Below, one piece after another: positions 61,300-64,000 of a DNA stretch of 64,000 nt; position 1 is the stretch's first letter; each line of letters starts with the position of its first letter. The stretch comes from Pleodorina starrii (taxonomy: Eukaryota; Chlorophyta; Chlorophyceae; Chlamydomonadales; Volvocaceae). Made by a program: the position numbers and the translations under genes. The notes beneath the pieces are model-generated. The model saw only the letters and a list, made by a program, of their open reading frames with translations, ran no database searches and was not told the DNA's origin. The stretch is from contig BRXU01000002.1 of the NCBI GenBank assembly GCA_030267565.1, forward strand, positions 248,001 to 312,000, written 5' to 3'.

Positions 61300-61536
61300 G
61301 CCGCGTCGTCGCTCACCTCCTGGCGTGACTGCGACAAATGAATTGACGGGCGCGCGCTATTTCCCACGACTTCTGACGGGTCGCGAAAAACGGCAGCGCG
61401 AGTATCGCTTGGCCCTACACGGCTGCCAGCTCACTTGACCTGACTCGCAATTAGCTCTTTCTGTTCATCGTGTACCATTTGGGCTCGCGCACGTATGAAG
61501 TGAAATGAAGGGGGCTTGTGTCAGTGCCAACTTGCA

Positions 61537-61541
61537 TGTAA
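61537..61541 (+). terminator. Probable poly(A) signal TGTAA of the ALY gene
   Basis: TGTAA is the usual volvocine poly(A) word. Here it lies about 240 nt after the preferred stop and only about 38 nt before the stop codon of the convergent sirtuin gene. Confidence 0.6.
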
Positions 61542-61578
61542 ATTGAAATTGGGAAAATGTCCTAGCTGGATGCTCCAG

Positions 61579-64000
61579 TCAGCTCTCGTCGCTGTCACAG
61601 CCCCCGCCGGACGATGTTGTCTCGCTTACGGGCTGCGCCTTGCGCGCGGCGCCGGCCAGCCGCAGGCTGGCCCGCGTTGGCACCGCTGCCGGTGCGTCGG
61701 ACTCGGGTTTCTGCCGCTTCTTCTTGGGTTGTTCGGGGAGCGTGACGGGCGGCGGGTTGGCGATGAAGGCTGAAACGATGTGCGCGGGGTCGTAGGTCAC
61801 CTCCTGGCTCACGAACGTGTGGATGACGGTGCCGCTGCTGCTGCTGCTGGAGGTTGGGCCGTCGCATTCTTTCACCGCCGGGCCATCGGCGACGGCGGCG
61901 CTGCCGCCGTCTTGCGCTGATCGGCTGCTTGCGAGGGCAAGCTCAGAGAGGTCAACGCTGTGCTGTAACGTCACGTCGCGCTTGTCCTCGTCGGCCCACT
62001 TGACCAGCCGCACGTGCAGCGTGCACCGCACCGACCGCAGCCCCGGCGGAACGCCCGCGAACGAGTGCGAGAAGCCGCCGCTGCTGGGCGACGAAAGGAG
62101 GTCGCTGCGGGGCGGAGCCCACGCGCCAGCGTCGCCGTCGAGGCGACCGCTGCTGCTGCTGCTGCCGCTCGCATCTCTCCCGCTGACGCCGGTGTCGCCT
62201 CCGCAGCAGTCTTCTCCGGCAACGGATATCCGCAGGGACTCCACCATGGGCAGCGGGCAGTCGGGGCCGTGCTGGCTGCGCACGCGGACTGTCAGGACCC
62301 GGCCACAGCCACAGTCGGCCGACCCGTCCCGGGCCGCCTCGGACAGCACGTGCTCCACGACCAGCCGCTCCGTACGGATGTACGGCGGAACCTGCATGCG
62401 TTGGGCATTGAAGTGACGACCCTCAAGAGCGTGTGGGCGTGTGTCCGTGTGGGCGGCACACGGGGGGCGGCAAGCGCCCAGCGGCGGCACACGGCTGCAA
62501 GTCGCCGTCAGCTGTGCACAGCGCGCCGGCGCCCGCAGCGATGACACGACTGGTACAGCGCCACCCCCGCTCAGCCTCTGACCGTACTCCCACCCCCTCC
62601 CGTTCCCCGACCCCCGACCCTCTGCTGCGCTTCACGCCGCTCTTGCTTCCTGTGAGCTCCTGTGTAACGCATCCGGCCCCCCGACCCACCTGAGTCCCCA
62701 GCTCCTGAAGCAGCAGCGCCATCACCACATCCACGCGGCTGCGGATGATGAGGCTGGCCTTTCGGTCCTTGGGCGTCTTTTGCAGGTTGACGATCACCAT
62801 CTTGCCGCCTGGGGAAAACGGGCACGGACCAGCGGCCGGGCCAAGGCAGCAGGGCGGCGGCGCGTGCAGGAATTGAGGCAGCACGTGGCGCAACCTTACA
62901 TCCCGGCGCCCCGGCCCGCAATCACGTCGCAGATCTCGCAATGTGCCCAGCGCACGGCTTGTTTTACCGGTACCCGCCACCACATCCCGCTCGCGACACC
63001 CGCTCGCTCCGCTGGCGCCGGTTCCGCCACAGCCCCTCCCCCGCACCTTCATCCCGCGTGAGTGTGGGGATCTCGTTCGCGGGCTGGATCTGCAGGGAGG
63101 TGCCCAGAACCAGTGCCACGTCCTGCGGCGGAAACACGGCAACAGGGGAAGGCCGGGGGCCGTGCGTGAGGGGTGTGCACCGCTGTACCTGGTTGCGAGC
63201 TGACGATATCCAGCCAGCCAGAAGGACAGCGCAACAACGCCCCGTGTCGCCCCCATGCAGCGCCACGTCATGCGGCGGCGAATTTGAGGTCCCGGCACCG
63301 CCCCAGTTACTACGGCTACGGCACTGTGGGCCTTTATTCGCACCGCCGGGGCCCAAGCCCGGGCCCTGCCAGCACCCCAAGGTTGCGCCATTTGCCGTAC
63401 CGCGTCCTCCGCCTGCCGTACAGCTTCCTCCAACTCGTCCTCCGGCAGCGGCGTGTCCCAGTCCAAGATGTTGTCCACCAGAGGGCCGCCGCAGCCGGGC
63501 TGGCAGCACCGCCGGCCGCTGGGCTTGAAGTCCACCTGCGGAGAGGCAAGACGCCCGACAGACCCACGGGTCACTTGCTGCCTAGATCCTCAGACGTCAT
63601 GGCTCCATCAGGCAAGAACCGCCACGGCTCGGGCACCTGCCCCTCTTGCCCGCCTGCCTCCGGCCCTGGCCCTGGCCCCTGTCGTGACGTGTGACGACGC
63701 CGGCTGGAAACGGAATGGAAACATGGAATGGGCCGCTTCTCTGGTTTGAAGGCGCCACGCGGCTGCAGCTGTTGGATCCGCATATTGACGACGCTCTGCC
63801 TTCAAAGCCCCGGTCGCAGGGCGCTGTCAAGCCCTACCGTACACCCACCCACCCACCCAGCCACCCACCCACCGTCTCCATCTGGAAGTCCCGGTTATAC
63901 TCCGTACGGCACTGCGTGCACCGCTCCGCGAAGCAGTTGCCGTGCAGCTCCGCCAGCTGGGTCCGCGGCACACCGCTCCACAGGTGCAGCGAGTCCACGT
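61579..64000 (-). CDS. SRT1: SIRT6/7-class NAD-dependent deacylase (plant SRT1-like), 5' part outside window
   Basis: Sirtuins of this class are mostly nuclear NAD+-dependent protein deacylases that act on chromatin. Visible exons: 63873-64000 (continues beyond the edge), 63401-63535, 63047-63122, 62690-62808, 61579-62391. Phases fit. The first visible exon gives [12 protein letters not shown] and ELHGNCF with the catalytic His, and the first zinc pair CTQC. The next has the second zinc pair region ([11 protein letters not shown]) and [14 protein letters not shown], which is diagnostic for this class. Then come [19 protein letters not shown] and [14 protein letters not shown] with the NAD-contacting GTS and VNLQ. 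The 270-residue last exon starts [15 protein letters not shown], contains [15 protein letters not shown] and ends with a basic KKKRQK patch, likely a nuclear signal. This long tail is as in plant SRT1 rather than animal SIRT6. The Rossmann N-terminus (GAGIS) is not in the window. Confidence 0.92.

Overview
The window is nuclear DNA from a GC-rich green alga, most likely a volvocine (Chlamydomonas/Volvox relatives). The evidence is a pherophorin with a Ser/Pro rod, dense short introns with GTGAGT-type donors and CAG acceptors, long Ala/Gly/Gln runs inside conserved proteins, TTTTAGGG-type telomere-like motifs and a TGTAA poly(A) signal. All genes are spliced. I rebuilt them by hand from reading frame, splice-site phase and recalled family motifs. 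No alignment was run.

Layout. 1-3428 is non-coding, with AT-rich and inverted repeats. 3429-7691 (minus) is a pherophorin in seven exons, one of which appears to carry a 1-nt frameshift. 8882-9536 is a small 19-bp minisatellite. 10123-21996 (minus) is a very large RRN6/TAF1C-like RNA polymerase I factor in twelve exons. 22556-26261 (minus) is an F-box protein with a WD40-like propeller in seven exons. Divergent from it, 27272-37132 (plus) is a large secreted/type I membrane protein in nineteen exons that resembles the plant DUF7906/exine-formation family. 37981-48736 is a 10.7-kb array of the same 19-bp satellite, inverted relative to the first. 50169-56304 (minus) is a PX-BAR sorting nexin in fourteen exons. 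Divergent from it, 58026-61299 (plus) is an ALY/REF mRNA export adaptor in nine exons. Convergent with that, 61579-64000 (minus) is the 3' part of a SIRT6/7-class (plant SRT1-like) sirtuin that runs off the right edge.

The genes do not form a pathway. They are ordinary housekeeping, matrix and trafficking genes. The unusual content is in the repeats. A 12-bp palindrome recurs in exons of two genes, usually in one reading frame, and in introns of two others. Three families of short sequences recur in introns of unrelated genes. The satellite varies mainly at its CpGs in the pattern expected of cytosine-methylation decay. Three introns look like GC-AG introns. Many introns are G-rich at the 5' end and C-rich at the 3' end.
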